Position numbers and translations under genes: made by a program
The notes under the pieces: model-generated
Databases searched by the model: none
The model's input: the letters and a program-made list of their open reading frames with translations, nothing else
Told to the model about the DNA's origin: nothing
Source of the DNA: Devosia elaeis
Lineage (GTDB): Bacteria; Pseudomonadota; Alphaproteobacteria; Rhizobiales; Devosiaceae
Assembly: GCF_001650025.1 (NCBI RefSeq)
Contig: NZ_LVVY01000064.1
Span: forward strand, 1-64,000
Direction of reading: 5' to 3'
DNA: 64,000 nucleotides
Part shown: positions 10,829 through 20,626 of the stretch, piece after piece
Layout of the letters: every line of letters begins with the position of its first letter
How positions within the stretch are numbered: position 1 is the first letter of the stretch

Positions 10829-12490
10829 TCAACCGTGCTTGCGCAGGAAAGCCGGAATTTCCAGGTGCTCCTTGGGCGCCGCAGCGGCCGGAGCACGACC
10901 CTGGCTGTCGAGCGTACCGCGAGCACCTTCGCTGGCCGGGGGCACCCGCGAAGCCCTTGCACCACCGGCCTCGATGGCGCTGCGGGCGGCCGCGTCGTCG
11001 GCCATGGACGGCTGCGGCTCGCTGCGGGCCGGAGCCTGGGGCTGGCTGAGATTGAGCCCGACATTGGAGGCCAGGCGCTTGAACAGGGCGCGGGCATTGC
11101 GCGGCTCGGCATCCTGCCGTTCCTGCGCGGCCTGTGTCCGACGCGCAACAGCGGGCAATTCCTCGGTGCGCGGCATGCGGCGCTGCCCATCGGGGCGAGC
11201 GGCATGGGACGGCACATAGACGCTGGGGATCGGCTGTTCCTGCACCATCGGCGCATCTTCCGGCTCGGCGATGGCTTCGGCGGCCGGCATATAGGGCTCG
11301 ACCAGGATGCCGTCGTCTTCCTGCGCATAGCCGTGATGGTCCGGCTGCTGGGTGGCGAAAGCCTCGGCCACGGCGGCCTCGACCTGATGGCCGATATCCT
11401 CGACCTCTTCCATGGCCGGCTGGGGCGCCTGCGGCACCACCGAGCGCTCGGCCGGCACATGGCGCTTCACCGAAAGCGGCGTGCGCGAGGCATTCGGCTT
11501 CGGCGGCTCCAAGGCCTGCACCATGGTGGCGTCGGTGCCGGTGGCGACCACCGAGACACGGATCGTGCCATTGAGGTTCGGATCGTAGGTCGCGCCCAGA
11601 ATGATATTGGCGTCGGTATCGACTTCCTCACGAATGCGGCTGGCCGCTTCGTCCACCTCGTACAGCGTCAGGTCCGGACCGCCGGTGATGGAGATCAAGA
11701 GGCCCCGCGCGCCATGCATGGAGACGTCGTCCAGGAGCGGATTGGCGATGGCCGCCTCGGCGGCATGGCGGGCGCGATCCTCGCCCGAAGCCTCGCCCGT
11801 GCCCATCATCGCCTTGCCCATGCCGCGCATCACGGCGCGCACGTCGGCGAAGTCGAGGTTGATCAGGCCTTCCTTGACCATGAGATCGGTAATGCAGGCC
11901 ACGCCCGAGAACAGCACCTGGTCGGCCATGGCGAAGGCATCGGCGAAGGTGGTCTTTTCGTTGGCGACGCGGAACAGGTTCTGGTTGGGGATGACGATCA
12001 GCGTATCGACATGGCGATGCAGCTCGTCGATACCGTCCTCGGCCAGCCGCGCCCGGCGATTGCCCTCGAAATTGAACGGCTTGGTCACCACGCCAACCGT
12101 CAGGATGCCCTGCTCGCGCGCCGCGCGCGCCACCACGGGCGCCGCGCCGGTGCCGGTGCCGCCACCCATGCCCGCGGTGATGAACACCATGTGCGAGCCG
12201 GAGAGATGGTCGTTGATCTCGTCCCAGCTTTCCTCGGCGGCCGCACGGCCGACTTCCGGATGCGAGCCGGCGCCAAGCCCTTCGGTGACGCCCACGCCCA
12301 GTTGGATGATCCGCTGCGCCTTGCTGAGCGCCAGCGCCTGCGCATCGGTATTGGCAACGACGAAATCGACCCCGTCCAGGCCGGATTCGATCATGTTGTT
12401 GACGGCGTTGCCGCCGGCGCCACCTGTGCCGAACACGGTGATGCGGGGCTTGAGTTCTTGAATATCCGGGATCGTGAGATTGATGGTCAT
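10829..12490 (-). CDS. ftsZ: cell division GTPase FtsZ
   Basis: FtsZ is a tubulin homologue that forms the Z-ring. The start is the ATG at 12490 ([10 protein letters not shown], the usual alphaproteobacterial N-terminus) rather than the in-frame ATG four codons upstream. Of 553 residues, 1-320 are the conserved GTPase and polymerisation domain, with the tubulin signature GGGTGTG at 109-115 and the T7-loop [12 protein letters not shown] long, Pro/Ala/Arg/Gln-rich linker (about 320-540) follows, then the conserved C-terminal peptide [10 protein letters not shown] that binds FtsA. The long linker is typical of Hyphomicrobiales. Unusually, ftsA does not lie directly upstream: an oppositely oriented VOC-fold gene and repeats separate the two, so ftsZ must rely on its own promoter in 12491-12650. 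Confidence 0.97.
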   Translation of the reverse strand: MTINLTIPDIQELKPRITVFGTGGAGGNAVNNMIESGLDGVDFVVANTDAQALALSKAQRIIQLGVGVTEGLGAGSHPEVGRAAAEESWDEINDHLSGSHMVFITAGMGGGTGTGAAPVVARAAREQGILTVGVVTKPFNFEGNRRARLAEDGIDELHRHVDTLIVIPNQNLFRVANEKTTFADAFAMADQVLFSGVACITDLMVKEGLINLDFADVRAVMRGMGKAMMGTGEASGEDRARHAAEAAIANPLLDDVSMHGARGLLISITGGPDLTLYEVDEAASRIREEVDTDANIILGATYDPNLNGTIRVSVVATGTDATMVQALEPPKPNASRTPLSVKRHVPAERSVVPQAPQPAMEEVEDIGHQVEAAVAEAFATQQPDHHGYAQEDDGILVEPYMPAAEAIAEPEDAPMVQEQPIPSVYVPSHAARPDGQRRMPRTEELPAVARRTQAAQERQDAEPRNARALFKRLASNVGLNLSQPQAPARSEPQPSMADDAAARSAIEAGGARASRVPPASEGARGTLDSQGRAPAAAAPKEHLEIPAFLRKHG

Positions 12491-12538
12491 TACTGGCCCC
12501 ATAGTGGCGTGGTTGGTTAAGATTTACCCGCCCATTCG

Positions 12539-12553
12539 TTAACTCCACCCTAA
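12539..12553 (-). promoter_or_regulatory. candidate CtrA box upstream of ftsZ
   Basis: TTAA at 12539-12542, seven bases, then CTAA at 12550-12553. This is one mismatch from the CtrA consensus TTAA-N7-TTAA and lies 49-63 bp upstream of the ftsZ ATG. CtrA is known to bind and repress an ftsZ promoter in Caulobacter. Whether it acts here is inference. Confidence 0.4.
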
Positions 12554-12651
12554 CAAGTGCGCCCTTCCCGTTAACTTCCGCGCAAATTGCGACACTGCGC
12601 GCCGCCCCATTCACCGCCCATTAACCACGCCGAAAGCCCGGATTGCCGGGC

Positions 12652-12678
12652 TTGACAGGTTATTTTTCTGTATATACC
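12652..12678 (+). promoter_or_regulatory. candidate promoter of the VOC-fold gene, in an AT-rich pocket
   Basis: TTGACA at 12652-12657 is followed after 15 bp by TATACC at 12673-12678. This lies in an AT-rich stretch (12660-12715) that is unusual in this genome. An imperfect dyad (about 12672-12691, ATATACC...GGTAATAT) overlaps the -10 region and could be an operator. Confidence 0.4.
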
Positions 12679-12730
12679 TATACGGTAATATAGCCTTTTG
12701 GTTATATCAAATGTGAACGGAGAAGTTTCC

Positions 12731-13192
12731 ATGACCAGCATCATGCCTTGCCTGTGGTTCGACAACCGCATCGACGACGCCATCGAATTTTACACCACCA
12801 CCTTCAAGGACGCGAAAGTGCACGAGCGGGTGCGCCAGGCGCCGGACGCCCCGACCTTCACTGCGGTGCTCGAATTGCAGGGGCAGAAATTCCTGCTCCT
12901 CAATGGCGGCCCGCAATATCGCTTCAACGAGGCGGTGAGCTTCGTCATCGAGACCGATGGCCAGGAAGAAACCGACTATTTCTGGAACCGCCTTACCAGC
13001 GATGGCGGCGAGGAAAGCATGTGCTCCTGGTGCAAGGACAGGTTCGGCCTGTCCTGGCAGGTAACCCCCAAACAGCTCACCGCCGCCATTGCCGGTCCCG
13101 ACCGCGACGGCGCCAACCGCGCGATGCAGGCCATGCTGCAGATGAAGAAGATCGACGTGGCCGCGATCGAACGGGCCTATGCGGGGGTGTGA
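12731..13192 (+). CDS. VOC-fold / PhnB-like protein
   Basis: A 153-residue protein of the vicinal-oxygen-chelate superfamily, in the branch often labelled PhnB-like or 3-demethylubiquinone-9 3-methyltransferase-like. The start is the ATG at 12731, preceded by GGAGAAG. It opens with PCLWFDNRIDDAIEFYTTTF, has the family's FLLLNGG strand and a tryptophan-rich CSWCKDRFGLSWQVTP near residues 95-115, and ends in the usual helical tail (AMQAMLQMKKIDVAAIERAY). Substrate is unknown; family members include resistance and isomerase enzymes. It is oriented against the division genes and sits between ftsZ and ftsA, so it is an insertion into an otherwise conserved gene order. Confidence 0.85.
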   Translation: MTSIMPCLWFDNRIDDAIEFYTTTFKDAKVHERVRQAPDAPTFTAVLELQGQKFLLLNGGPQYRFNEAVSFVIETDGQEETDYFWNRLTSDGGEESMCSWCKDRFGLSWQVTPKQLTAAIAGPDRDGANRAMQAMLQMKKIDVAAIERAYAGV

Positions 13193-13222
13193 AGCTGGAT
13201 CGTTCGGCAAATGCGATGTGGC

Positions 13223-13370
13223 ACCCTCCCCCTTGCGGGGAGGGTTGGGGTGGGGGGATGGGCGGCATGGGGCCTGATTTCTAACGCCTGTGCGTGGGAG
13301 CACCCCCTCCTAGCTTCGCTAGGCCTTCGGCCAAGCTGCGCTACCTCCCCCATCAAGGGGGAGGTGGGAG
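13223..13370. repeat. palindromic element, CTCCCC/GGGGAG family
   Basis: Two hairpins with short loops, one centred at 13237 (CCTCCCCCTTGCGGGGAGG) and one near 13350 (ACCTCCCCCATCAAGGGGGAGGT), bracket about 80 bp that include a further TAGCTTCGCTA hairpin. The same two-hairpin layout recurs at 16628, 23158, 38230, 60287 and, inside a gene, at 62326. It lies in the 301-bp gap between the VOC gene and ftsA, which holds no gene. Confidence 0.75.
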
Positions 13371-13395
13371 TTCCGCGTTTACCTCACTCACTGCG

Positions 13396-13490
13396 CGTCA
13401 CCTTCGGGCTCGACCCGGGGGCGTTTGCCACGCACCCAAAACCAAAGAACCCTCGGGTCAAGCCCGAGGGTGACGAGCGGTGGGTCGAAA
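13396..13490. repeat. palindromic element, CCCTCGGG/CCCGAGGG family
   Basis: Two modules, one at 13396-13420 and the hairpin CCCTCGGGTCAAGCCCGAGGG at 13451-13471, are joined by a spacer reading GGGGCGTTTGCCACGCACCC and so on. A copy with the same spacer in the opposite orientation lies at 46341-46420, and simpler copies lie at 31069-31200 and 50148-50187. It ends 3 bp from the ftsA stop codon. Confidence 0.8.
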
Positions 13491-13493
13491 CGC

Positions 13494-14807
13494 CTAAAAG
13501 CTGCTGCGCAGCCAGCTGCCGACCCGGGCCAGGTAGCCGTCGGTGCCGGTCAGCCTCGCCCTGCCGCGCGGCTCGGTATATTCCTGGGCGCAGACCTGCG
13601 GATAGACGAGCATGCCCGCCATGGTGGCGAAGGCCGCGCCCTTGGCGATATCGGGCAGGCCGGCAATGCCCATGGGCCGGCCATTGCGCACATTGCGCGC
13701 CAGCGTCCGGCGCGCCACTTCCGGCAATCCGGTCATTTCGCTGGCGCCGCCGGTCAGCACGAACCGCCGGCCGCACACATCCATCATGCCGGTGGCCTGC
13801 ATGCGGTCGCGGATGGCGGTGAGGATTTCCTCGATGCGCGGGCGCATGATCCGGGTCAGCACGGCGCGCGGAATCTGACCCGGCGCTTCGTCATGGCTGG
13901 CACCGACTGGCTGGATGGCGATCATTTCACGCTCGTCAGCCTGCCCCGGCAGAACCGAGCCATGCAGGGTCTTCAGCCGCTCGGCATCGGCCACGCTGAC
14001 CGAGAGCTGCCGCGCGATATCGAGCGTCAGATGGTGCCCGCCGATGGCGATGGCATCGGCATAGACCATGTGTCCGTCATTGAAGACGGAAACGGTGGTG
14101 GTCGCGCCGCCGAAGTCGATGCAGGCCACGCCCAATTGCGCTTCGTCGTCCACCAGCGTGGCAAGGCCCGATGCATAGGGCGTCGCCACCAATGCCTCGA
14201 TCTGCAGGTGGCAGCGATGCAGCACCAGTTCGAGATTGCGCATGGCCAGGGTTTCCGCGCTGACCACGGCGACATCGACGCCGAGCTTCTCGCCCACCAT
14301 GCCATTGGGGTCGCGGATGCCCTTGTGCCCGTCCAAGGCGTAACCGATCGGTAACGCATGGATGATGGAGCGTTCCGGGCGCACCGAGCGGGAATTGACC
14401 GCCTTCAGCACGCGCACGATGTCGGATTTCTCCACTTCCTGCCCGTCCAGGGAGACGGCGGCGGAGAAGGTTTCGGAACCCAGCCGTCCGGCGGTGACGT
14501 TGACCAGCACGCTTTCCAGCGTCAGCCCGGCGGCCCGCTCGGCCATGCCCACCACATTGCGGATGGCATGCTCGGCCCTCTCGATATCCACCACCACGCC
14601 GCTCTTGACCCCCGTGGAGGGGCCATAGCCGAAACCGATCACCTCGGCCTGGTGCGAGCGGCCCCTGAGGGACTTACCCTCGGGGCGCGGCGTCAGCCGG
14701 GCGATGACGCAGCAGATCTTGGTCGACCCGATATCGAGCACCGCAACCAGCGTCGTCTTGCCGGGCTGAACCGGCCGCAGCCGGGAGGTCATCGCATCGG
14801 TGATCAT
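13494..14807 (-). CDS. ftsA: cell division protein FtsA
   Basis: FtsA is the actin-like protein that tethers FtsZ to the membrane and recruits later division proteins. The 437-residue product has the ATPase signatures VLDIGSTKICCVIA near the N-terminus, GVACIDFGGATTTVSVF in the middle and FVLTGGASEMTGL near residue 360. The C-terminus ends in an amphipathic helix (YLARVGSWLRSSF), the expected membrane anchor. Its ATG overlaps the ftsQ stop by 4 nt, so the two are translationally coupled. Palindromic repeats follow its stop codon. Confidence 0.96.
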   Translation of the reverse strand: MITDAMTSRLRPVQPGKTTLVAVLDIGSTKICCVIARLTPRPEGKSLRGRSHQAEVIGFGYGPSTGVKSGVVVDIERAEHAIRNVVGMAERAAGLTLESVLVNVTAGRLGSETFSAAVSLDGQEVEKSDIVRVLKAVNSRSVRPERSIIHALPIGYALDGHKGIRDPNGMVGEKLGVDVAVVSAETLAMRNLELVLHRCHLQIEALVATPYASGLATLVDDEAQLGVACIDFGGATTTVSVFNDGHMVYADAIAIGGHHLTLDIARQLSVSVADAERLKTLHGSVLPGQADEREMIAIQPVGASHDEAPGQIPRAVLTRIMRPRIEEILTAIRDRMQATGMMDVCGRRFVLTGGASEMTGLPEVARRTLARNVRNGRPMGIAGLPDIAKGAAFATMAGMLVYPQVCAQEYTEPRGRARLTGTDGYLARVGSWLRSSF

Positions 14808-15682
14808 GATTTGTCGGAATCTTCGGTCTTGTTGGGGCGGATGGCGACGATATTGTCGATGCGCAGATCGATGATGGAAACGTCGCGATCGAGAAGCTGA
14901 TATTCGTCCTGATAGGAAACGAGGCGCCGCAGCGCCTGGGCCACGCCCTGCTCCGGCAATTGCACCCGCAGGCCGGTATCGTAGAGCATGTCCCAGCGGC
15001 GGTCGGCGATGCGCGACAGCGCGATCAGCCCCTCTTGCAGGCGCGGCACATTTTCGAGCGCCCGGATCATCACCAGCGCATCGTCGGCCGCGCCATCGCC
15101 GATCACCAGCGGCAGGTCGCCATAAGTGCCGCGATCTTCCCCGATCTGTTCGCCACGGCCATCGATGAGGAAGGTCACCCCATCCACCCGCCAGCGGGCC
15201 ACCGGTATCTTTTCGATGATGACCACATCGACGTCACCCGGATAGGTCTTGCGCACGGTCACGCTGTGGACCGCCGGCAATTCGGCGATGCGCTGGCGCG
15301 CCTCTTCCACGTCGAAGCCCAGTGTCGAGGTATGGGGCGCGATGCCGAGCGCATCGAAAATGGCCTGCTCGGAGGTCAGGCGCTGGCCCGAAATCGAGAT
15401 TTCGCCGATGGCGAGGCCCGCCTGGGCGAAATTACCCTGGGCGACCTCCCCCAGCGTGGCGGCCAGCATGCCGATGGGCTCGCGGACCTGGTAGAGGCCC
15501 AAGGCCACGGCGCAGACGGCCATGGCCGTCATGGTCCGCCGGATGATGCGGCCATGCAGCACGAAGGCGCGATTGACCCTGTTGGCGAGGCGCTGGCGTG
15601 GCGAGCGGACAGGAACAGGCAATGTGCGCGGATGAACCATCTGCGCACCGGCGAGAAAGGACTCGCTCTTTACCTGTTGCAA
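14804..15682 (-). CDS. ftsQ: cell division protein FtsQ
   Basis: FtsQ is a bitopic division protein linking early and late divisome parts. The 292-residue product has a basic cytoplasmic N-terminus (about 50 residues), one membrane helix ([17 protein letters not shown]), then a periplasmic POTRA domain ([20 protein letters not shown], then [20 protein letters not shown]) and the FtsQ beta-domain. The first codons overlap the end of ddl by 13 nt, and the stop overlaps the ftsA start by 4 nt. Confidence 0.95.
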   Translation of the reverse strand: MQQVKSESFLAGAQMVHPRTLPVPVRSPRQRLANRVNRAFVLHGRIIRRTMTAMAVCAVALGLYQVREPIGMLAATLGEVAQGNFAQAGLAIGEISISGQRLTSEQAIFDALGIAPHTSTLGFDVEEARQRIAELPAVHSVTVRKTYPGDVDVVIIEKIPVARWRVDGVTFLIDGRGEQIGEDRGTYGDLPLVIGDGAADDALVMIRALENVPRLQEGLIALSRIADRRWDMLYDTGLRVQLPEQGVAQALRRLVSYQDEYQLLDRDVSIIDLRIDNIVAIRPNKTEDSDKS

Positions 15683-16590
15683 CTCGCGTCCTCCACCATC
15701 CAGGAGACCAGATCTTCAAAACTGTGCCCCACCTGCGCCGCCTGCTCGGGCACCAGCGAAGTGGGCGTCATGCCGGGCTGGGTATTGATCTCCAGGCAGA
15801 CCAGTTCGCCATCCTCGCCGGCCGCGTCGTTGAAGCGGAAGTCCGTCCGCGTCACGCCGCGGCAGCCGAGCGCTGCATGGGCAGCAAGGCTAAGCTTTTG
15901 CACTTTGTCGTAAATTTTAGGTTTAACATCGGCCGGCAGGATATGGCGCGATCCGCCCTGGGCATATTTGGCTTCGTAATTGTAGAAGCTGAGATCAGTG
16001 ACGATCTCGGTCACCGGCAGGGCCACGTCACCCATTACCGCGCAGGTCAGCTCGCGCCCGGGAATATAGCGCTCCACCATCAGGTCTTCGCCGCCATTCC
16101 ATTCTTCGCCCAGGATTTCCTGGGGCGGATGGGACTGGCCCGCCTTGACGATGATGACGCCGAAACTGGAGCCGTCGGCGATCGGCTTGACCACATAGGG
16201 CGGCGGCATGACATGGCCGCGGCCCACTTCGGCGCGATTGGCCACGACATGGTCGGTCACCGGAATGCCGGCCGCCTTCATCATGATCTTGGCCTGGTGC
16301 TTGTCCATCGCCAGGGCGGAGGCCAGCACGCCCGAATGGGTATAGGGAATGCGCAGGAATTCCAGCACGCCCTGAATGGTGCCATCCTCGCCGAACCGGC
16401 CATGCAGGGCATTGAAGGCCACATCGGGGGCCAGGTCGCGCAATCGCTCGGCCACGTCATAGCCGACATCGAGTTCGGTGACGCGATAGCCCGCCCGGCG
16501 CAGCGCCTCGGCGCAACCCTTGCCGGTGCTCAGGGATACGGGGCGCTCATTGGAGAGCCCGCCCATCAGGACGGCGACGTGTTTGGTCAT
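15670..16590 (-). CDS. ddl: D-alanine-D-alanine ligase
   Basis: This cytosolic ATP-grasp enzyme makes the D-Ala-D-Ala dipeptide for peptidoglycan. At 306 residues it is of the short DdlB type. It opens with [19 protein letters not shown] and has the ATP-grasp elements [30 protein letters not shown], the metal-binding DFRFND and [15 protein letters not shown]. It is followed by ftsQ with a 13-nt overlap. The gap before it holds a palindromic element where many relatives carry murB. Confidence 0.96.
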   Translation of the reverse strand: MTKHVAVLMGGLSNERPVSLSTGKGCAEALRRAGYRVTELDVGYDVAERLRDLAPDVAFNALHGRFGEDGTIQGVLEFLRIPYTHSGVLASALAMDKHQAKIMMKAAGIPVTDHVVANRAEVGRGHVMPPPYVVKPIADGSSFGVIIVKAGQSHPPQEILGEEWNGGEDLMVERYIPGRELTCAVMGDVALPVTEIVTDLSFYNYEAKYAQGGSRHILPADVKPKIYDKVQKLSLAAHAALGCRGVTRTDFRFNDAAGEDGELVCLEINTQPGMTPTSLVPEQAAQVGHSFEDLVSWMVEDASCNR

Positions 16591-16627
16591 GGATTGGTCC
16601 TGTCGAGAGTTTCGAGCACGAGGAACA

Positions 16628-16768
16628 CCCCCTCACCCGTCTCGGCCTGCGGCCGATCCACCCTCTCCCCGAGGGGGAGAGGAATAAGAGGCATCGTACG
16701 AAAACGGATGCCGGAGCAATTCTTCTCCCCCTCGGGGAGAAGGTGGCGCGTAGCGCCGGATGAGGGGG
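16628..16768. repeat. palindromic element, CTCCCC/GGGGAG family (at the usual murB position)
   Basis: Two hairpins (CTCTCCCCGAGGGGGAGAG at 16664-16682 and TTCTCCCCCTCGGGGAGAA at 16723-16741) are flanked by outward arms CACCCGTCTCGGCCTGCGGC and GGTGGCGCGTAGCGCCGGAT. The left half is nearly identical to the element inside the hybrid kinase gene (62343-62395, inverted). It fills the 196-bp gap between murC and ddl. No murB remnant is visible. Confidence 0.85.
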
Positions 16769-16786
16769 ATGCCGCAACTTGCACCG

Positions 16787-18205
16787 TCACTTTGCCTCCG
16801 CCCCGATCAACTCGCCCAGCTCACCCGGCAGCGCCGCCGCCCATTGGGTGATGTTGCCGGCGCCGAGGCAGACCACGTAATCGCCGTCCTCGACCCGGCT
16901 TGCCAGGAGCGGCGCCAGGGCTTCCGGGCGGTCGATCACCCGCGCATCGCGATGGCCGCGCGCCATGATGCGGTGCACCAGTTCCTCATGCGTGACGCCG
17001 GGGATCGGCTGTTCGCCTGCCGCATAGATGGGCGCCACGATCACCGTATCGGCGTCGTTGAAGCAGGCGGCGAAATCGTCGAACAAATCCTTGACGCGGC
17101 TATAGCGGTGCGGCTGCACCACGGCCACGACATCACGCCGCGCCGATTGCCGCGCCGCCTTGAGCACGGCCGCGATTTCCACGGGATGGTGGCCGTAATC
17201 GTCGATCACCGTCACCCCGCCGACCTCGCCGGTCTTGGTGAAGCGCCGCTTGACCCCGGTGAAACCCTTGAGGCCGCGCCGGATGGCCTCGGCCGGCACA
17301 TGCAATTGGTCGGCCACGGCGATGGCCGCGGTAGCGTTGAGCGCGTTGTGGATGCCGGGCATGGGCAATTCCAGCCCATCGATGCGCAATTGCGTCTGCC
17401 GGATGCGGTCGCGGATTTCCACCGAGAAATGCTGCACCCCGTCCCGGTTCTCGAGGTCGATCAGGCGCACATCGGCCTGCGGGTTCTGCCCATAGGTGAT
17501 GACGCGGCGGTCTCGGATATCGCCGACCAGCGACTGCACTTCGGGATGGTCGAGGCACATGACCGCGAAGCCATAGAACGGCACGTTCTCGACGAATTGG
17601 TGGAAGGCCTTCCGCACCCCGTCGAAATCGCCGTAATGGTCGAGATGTTCGGGATCGATATTGGTCACCACCGCCACGTCGGCCGGCAGCTTGATGAAGG
17701 TGCCGTCGCTTTCATCGGCCTCAACCACCATCCATTCGCCGGCGCCCAGCCGGGCATTGGTGCCATAGGCATTGATGATGCCACCATTGATGACGGTGGG
17801 ATCGAGATTGCCGGCATCGAGCAGCGTAGCCACCAGCGTGGTCGTCGTGGTCTTGCCATGGGTGCCGCCGATGGCGATGGCGGTCTTGAAGCGCATGATC
17901 TCGGCCAGCATCTCGGCGCGCCGTACGATGGGCAGCGCCTTGGCGCGGGCGGCAACGAGCTCGGGGTTGTCCTTGCGGATGGCCGAGGACACCACCACGA
18001 CCTCGGCCTTGCCCAGATTGTCACCGCTCTGGCCGATCTCGACCTTGATCCCCATGTCCAGGAGGCGCTGCACATTGGGATTGAGCGCCGCGTCAGAGCC
18101 CTGAACCACATAGCCCTGGTTGTGCAGGATCTCGGCGATGCCGCTCATGCCGATACCGCCGATGCCGATGAAATGGACCGGCCCGATATTGCGCGGCATC
18201 TTCAT
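16787..18205 (-). CDS. murC: UDP-N-acetylmuramate-L-alanine ligase MurC
   Basis: MurC adds L-Ala to UDP-MurNAc, the first amino acid of the peptidoglycan stem. The 472-residue protein has the N-terminal UDP-binding Rossmann domain ([17 protein letters not shown]), the Mur-ligase P-loop GGTHGKTTT at residues 113-121 and the C-terminal domain starting near [24 protein letters not shown]. It overlaps murG by 4 nt (ATGA), which implies coupled translation. Confidence 0.97.
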   Translation of the reverse strand: MKMPRNIGPVHFIGIGGIGMSGIAEILHNQGYVVQGSDAALNPNVQRLLDMGIKVEIGQSGDNLGKAEVVVVSSAIRKDNPELVAARAKALPIVRRAEMLAEIMRFKTAIAIGGTHGKTTTTTLVATLLDAGNLDPTVINGGIINAYGTNARLGAGEWMVVEADESDGTFIKLPADVAVVTNIDPEHLDHYGDFDGVRKAFHQFVENVPFYGFAVMCLDHPEVQSLVGDIRDRRVITYGQNPQADVRLIDLENRDGVQHFSVEIRDRIRQTQLRIDGLELPMPGIHNALNATAAIAVADQLHVPAEAIRRGLKGFTGVKRRFTKTGEVGGVTVIDDYGHHPVEIAAVLKAARQSARRDVVAVVQPHRYSRVKDLFDDFAACFNDADTVIVAPIYAAGEQPIPGVTHEELVHRIMARGHRDARVIDRPEALAPLLASRVEDGDYVVCLGAGNITQWAAALPGELGELIGAEAK

Positions 18206-19320
18206 GGTGTGGGTCCTTCTTCCATCTGGACATGCTTGCCGGCCAGCGCCTCGGCGAGGCCGGCGAGTTTTTCGACCGCGTCCGGGCGGCCCAGCGCGCG
18301 CGCCGCCTCGGCGGCCCGCTGCAGGGCTGGCGGATCGGTCAACAGGTCGTGAAGCCGAGTGGCAAGCGATTGCGGTGAAAGCGTGGCCTGCTCGGCCACC
18401 CAGCCGCCGCCACCCTGCTCGAGGAACAGTGCATTGTGCTTCTGGTCCGCATCGAGCGATCCCGGCAGGGGCACGAGAATGGCCGGCCGGCCCAGAACGG
18501 CGAGCTCTGTAATGGTCGACGCCCCGGCCCGGCAGATGACCAGATGGGCATCGGCGATGCGTTCGGGCAGATCGGGGATGAAGCTGGCGATCTCCACGCT
18601 GGTCCGCGAGCGGCGGTAATTGTCGGTGACCCGCTCGACATCTTCCGGCCGCGCCTGCTGCACGATTTGCAGCCGGTTGCGCAATTCGGGCGGCAGGAGC
18701 GCGATGGCTTCGGGAACCATGTCCGAAAGCACCCGCGCGCCCTGGCTGCCCCCGGTCACCACCAGCCGGATGGGGCCGTGCCCGTCCAGGGCTGGATAGG
18801 GCTTGCCGATCAGGGCGCGCACCCGGTCGCGGACCGGATTGCCGGTCAAGACCTTGTCCAGCCCGTGCCTGTCGGCGAATTTGGTTTGCGGGAAACTCAT
18901 CGCCAGCATGTCGGCAAAGCGCGCCAGCGCCCTGTTGGCCCGGCCCATCACCGCGTTCTGCTCATGCAGAATGCCCGGAATGCCCAGCACATTGGCCGCG
19001 ATGAAGGGCGGAAAAGTGGGATAGCCGCCAAAGCCGATCACGGCGTCGGGGCGCAGCTTGCGCAGCTTGCCATGCGCCACGGCCATGCCGCGCAGGATGG
19101 TCATCGCCGCAGCGGCCAGTTTCAGCGGATTGCCGCCCGATGGCGTGGCCGCCGGCACGATATGGATCTGCCGGGCCGGGAAATCGGCGCCGTAGCTTTC
19201 CACGCGATGGTCGGTCATCAGTTCGACGGCATGGCCGCGGCGGATGAGTTCCTGGGCCAGCGCCATGGCCGGGAAGAGATGGCCGCCCGTGCCACCTGCC
19301 ATAAGGACAAATGTTTTCAT
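18202..19320 (-). CDS. murG: UDP-GlcNAc:undecaprenyl-PP-MurNAc-pentapeptide GlcNAc transferase MurG
   Basis: MurG is a membrane-associated GT28-family enzyme that makes lipid II from lipid I. The 372-residue product has the glycine-rich loop [14 protein letters not shown] at the N-terminus, a second G-loop region [11 protein letters not shown], and the C-terminal UDP-GlcNAc site ([33 protein letters not shown]). It overlaps ftsW by 4 nt and murC by 4 nt. Confidence 0.97.
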   Translation of the reverse strand: MKTFVLMAGGTGGHLFPAMALAQELIRRGHAVELMTDHRVESYGADFPARQIHIVPAATPSGGNPLKLAAAAMTILRGMAVAHGKLRKLRPDAVIGFGGYPTFPPFIAANVLGIPGILHEQNAVMGRANRALARFADMLAMSFPQTKFADRHGLDKVLTGNPVRDRVRALIGKPYPALDGHGPIRLVVTGGSQGARVLSDMVPEAIALLPPELRNRLQIVQQARPEDVERVTDNYRRSRTSVEIASFIPDLPERIADAHLVICRAGASTITELAVLGRPAILVPLPGSLDADQKHNALFLEQGGGGWVAEQATLSPQSLATRLHDLLTDPPALQRAAEAARALGRPDAVEKLAGLAEALAGKHVQMEEGPTP

Positions 19321-20483
19321 TCGGCGGGGGCTACCACGGCGCTGCGGTAAGAGGGAAGCCCGGTGGCCATGCGCTCTTCCGGCTTGGTGCGGGTCAGGGC
19401 CAGCATCAGCCCCATGCCGAAGGCGACGGCCAGCATCGAGGTGCCGCCATAGGAGACGAAGGGCAGGGTCATGCCCTTGGGCGGGATGAGGTTGAGGTTC
19501 ACGGCCAGGTTGATGCCCGATTGCATGGCGAACTGCACCGCAATGGTGGAGGCGGCCAGCCGCGCGAACAGGCTCGTCTGCCGCTGCGCCGCAATCATGG
19601 CGCGAATGACGATGAACCCGATCAACCCCACCAGCCCCATGCAGAACAGGATGCCGAACTCGCCCGCCGCCGCCGAGAACACATAATCGGCATGGGCGTC
19701 GGGGATCAGCTTCTTGGCCATGGATTCACCCGGGCCCCGGCCGAACCAGCCTCCCTCCATCAGCGATTGCAGCGCGCGGTCGATCTGGTAGGTGTTGCCG
19801 CCGCCTTCGGGATTGAGGAAGGTATCGATGCGGCGGGCGAAGTGTGGAAAGAACACATAGGCGCCGACCAGCAGCGCCCCGCCGGCCCCGGCCAAGCCGA
19901 AGATGATCCACCAGGAAATGCCCGAGAAGAACAGCAGCACCGCCCAGGTCGCCAGGACCAGCGCGGTCTGGCCGATGTCCGGCTGAAGCAGCAACGCTCC
20001 CACGATGGCGCCCATGATCAGGGTCGCGATCAGGCGTCCGGGCACGTTGCGGTGGATCATATATTCGGAGAACAGCCAGGCCCCGATGACCGCGAAGGCC
20101 GGCTTGACGAATTCCGACGGCTGCAGGGACTGTCCGGCAATGGATAGCCAGCGCCGCGCGCCCTTGACCTCGGTGCCGAAGCGCAGCGTCGCCCAGAGCA
20201 TGAGCACCATGACGATCAGCACGCCCAGGGCCGCGAGCCGGGCCTGGCGCTGGCTGAGCAGCGAGGTGACCATCATTACCGGCACGGCTAGGACCGCGAA
20301 CAGGGCGTGGCGGATGACGAAATGCCATTCGTCGAGGCCGATGCGTTCGGCCACGGCGGGGCTGGCGCCGAAGCTGAGCACCACGCCCACGGCCAGAAGC
20401 ATGATCAATGCCCCCAGCAATTCCTTGTCAATCGACCACCACCATTCGGCAAGCGGGGTCTTTTCGGCGCGGGAGAACATCAT
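19317..20483 (-). CDS. ftsW: SEDS-family peptidoglycan glycosyltransferase FtsW
   Basis: FtsW is the septal peptidoglycan polymerase that works with FtsI. The 388-residue polytopic protein shows about ten membrane helices and the SEDS signature near the C-terminus (PFVSYGGTSMLAVAFGMGL). The conserved region after helix 4 (GARRWLSIAGQSLQPSEFVK) and the large extracytoplasmic loop (GRGPGESMAKKLIPDAHADYVF) are intact. A 143-bp gap separates it from mraY, so it may have a promoter of its own; it overlaps murG by 4 nt. Confidence 0.96.
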   Translation of the reverse strand: MMFSRAEKTPLAEWWWSIDKELLGALIMLLAVGVVLSFGASPAVAERIGLDEWHFVIRHALFAVLAVPVMMVTSLLSQRQARLAALGVLIVMVLMLWATLRFGTEVKGARRWLSIAGQSLQPSEFVKPAFAVIGAWLFSEYMIHRNVPGRLIATLIMGAIVGALLLQPDIGQTALVLATWAVLLFFSGISWWIIFGLAGAGGALLVGAYVFFPHFARRIDTFLNPEGGGNTYQIDRALQSLMEGGWFGRGPGESMAKKLIPDAHADYVFSAAAGEFGILFCMGLVGLIGFIVIRAMIAAQRQTSLFARLAASTIAVQFAMQSGINLAVNLNLIPPKGMTLPFVSYGGTSMLAVAFGMGLMLALTRTKPEERMATGLPSYRSAVVAPAE

Positions 20484-20626
20484 CGGGGCAGCCCGGTACT
20501 CGATACAAACTGCCTATAATTGTAGACAGCTTTGGTTACCGATTTGCCAAGGCTTTCGCGTTTTGCGAGTCAAAAGATGAAGAAATTCCGGCCCGCGTTC
20601 GGCTCGCGCGAATGTGACGAAGACTG
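20484..20626. other. gap at the usual murD position between mraY and ftsW
   Basis: In most proteobacterial dcw clusters murD lies between mraY and ftsW. Here there are only 143 bp and no reading frame with Mur-ligase features. The stretch contains an AT-rich patch with a -10-like TACAAT on the minus strand (20519-20524) that could serve ftsW; no well-spaced -35 is evident. Confidence 0.5.
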
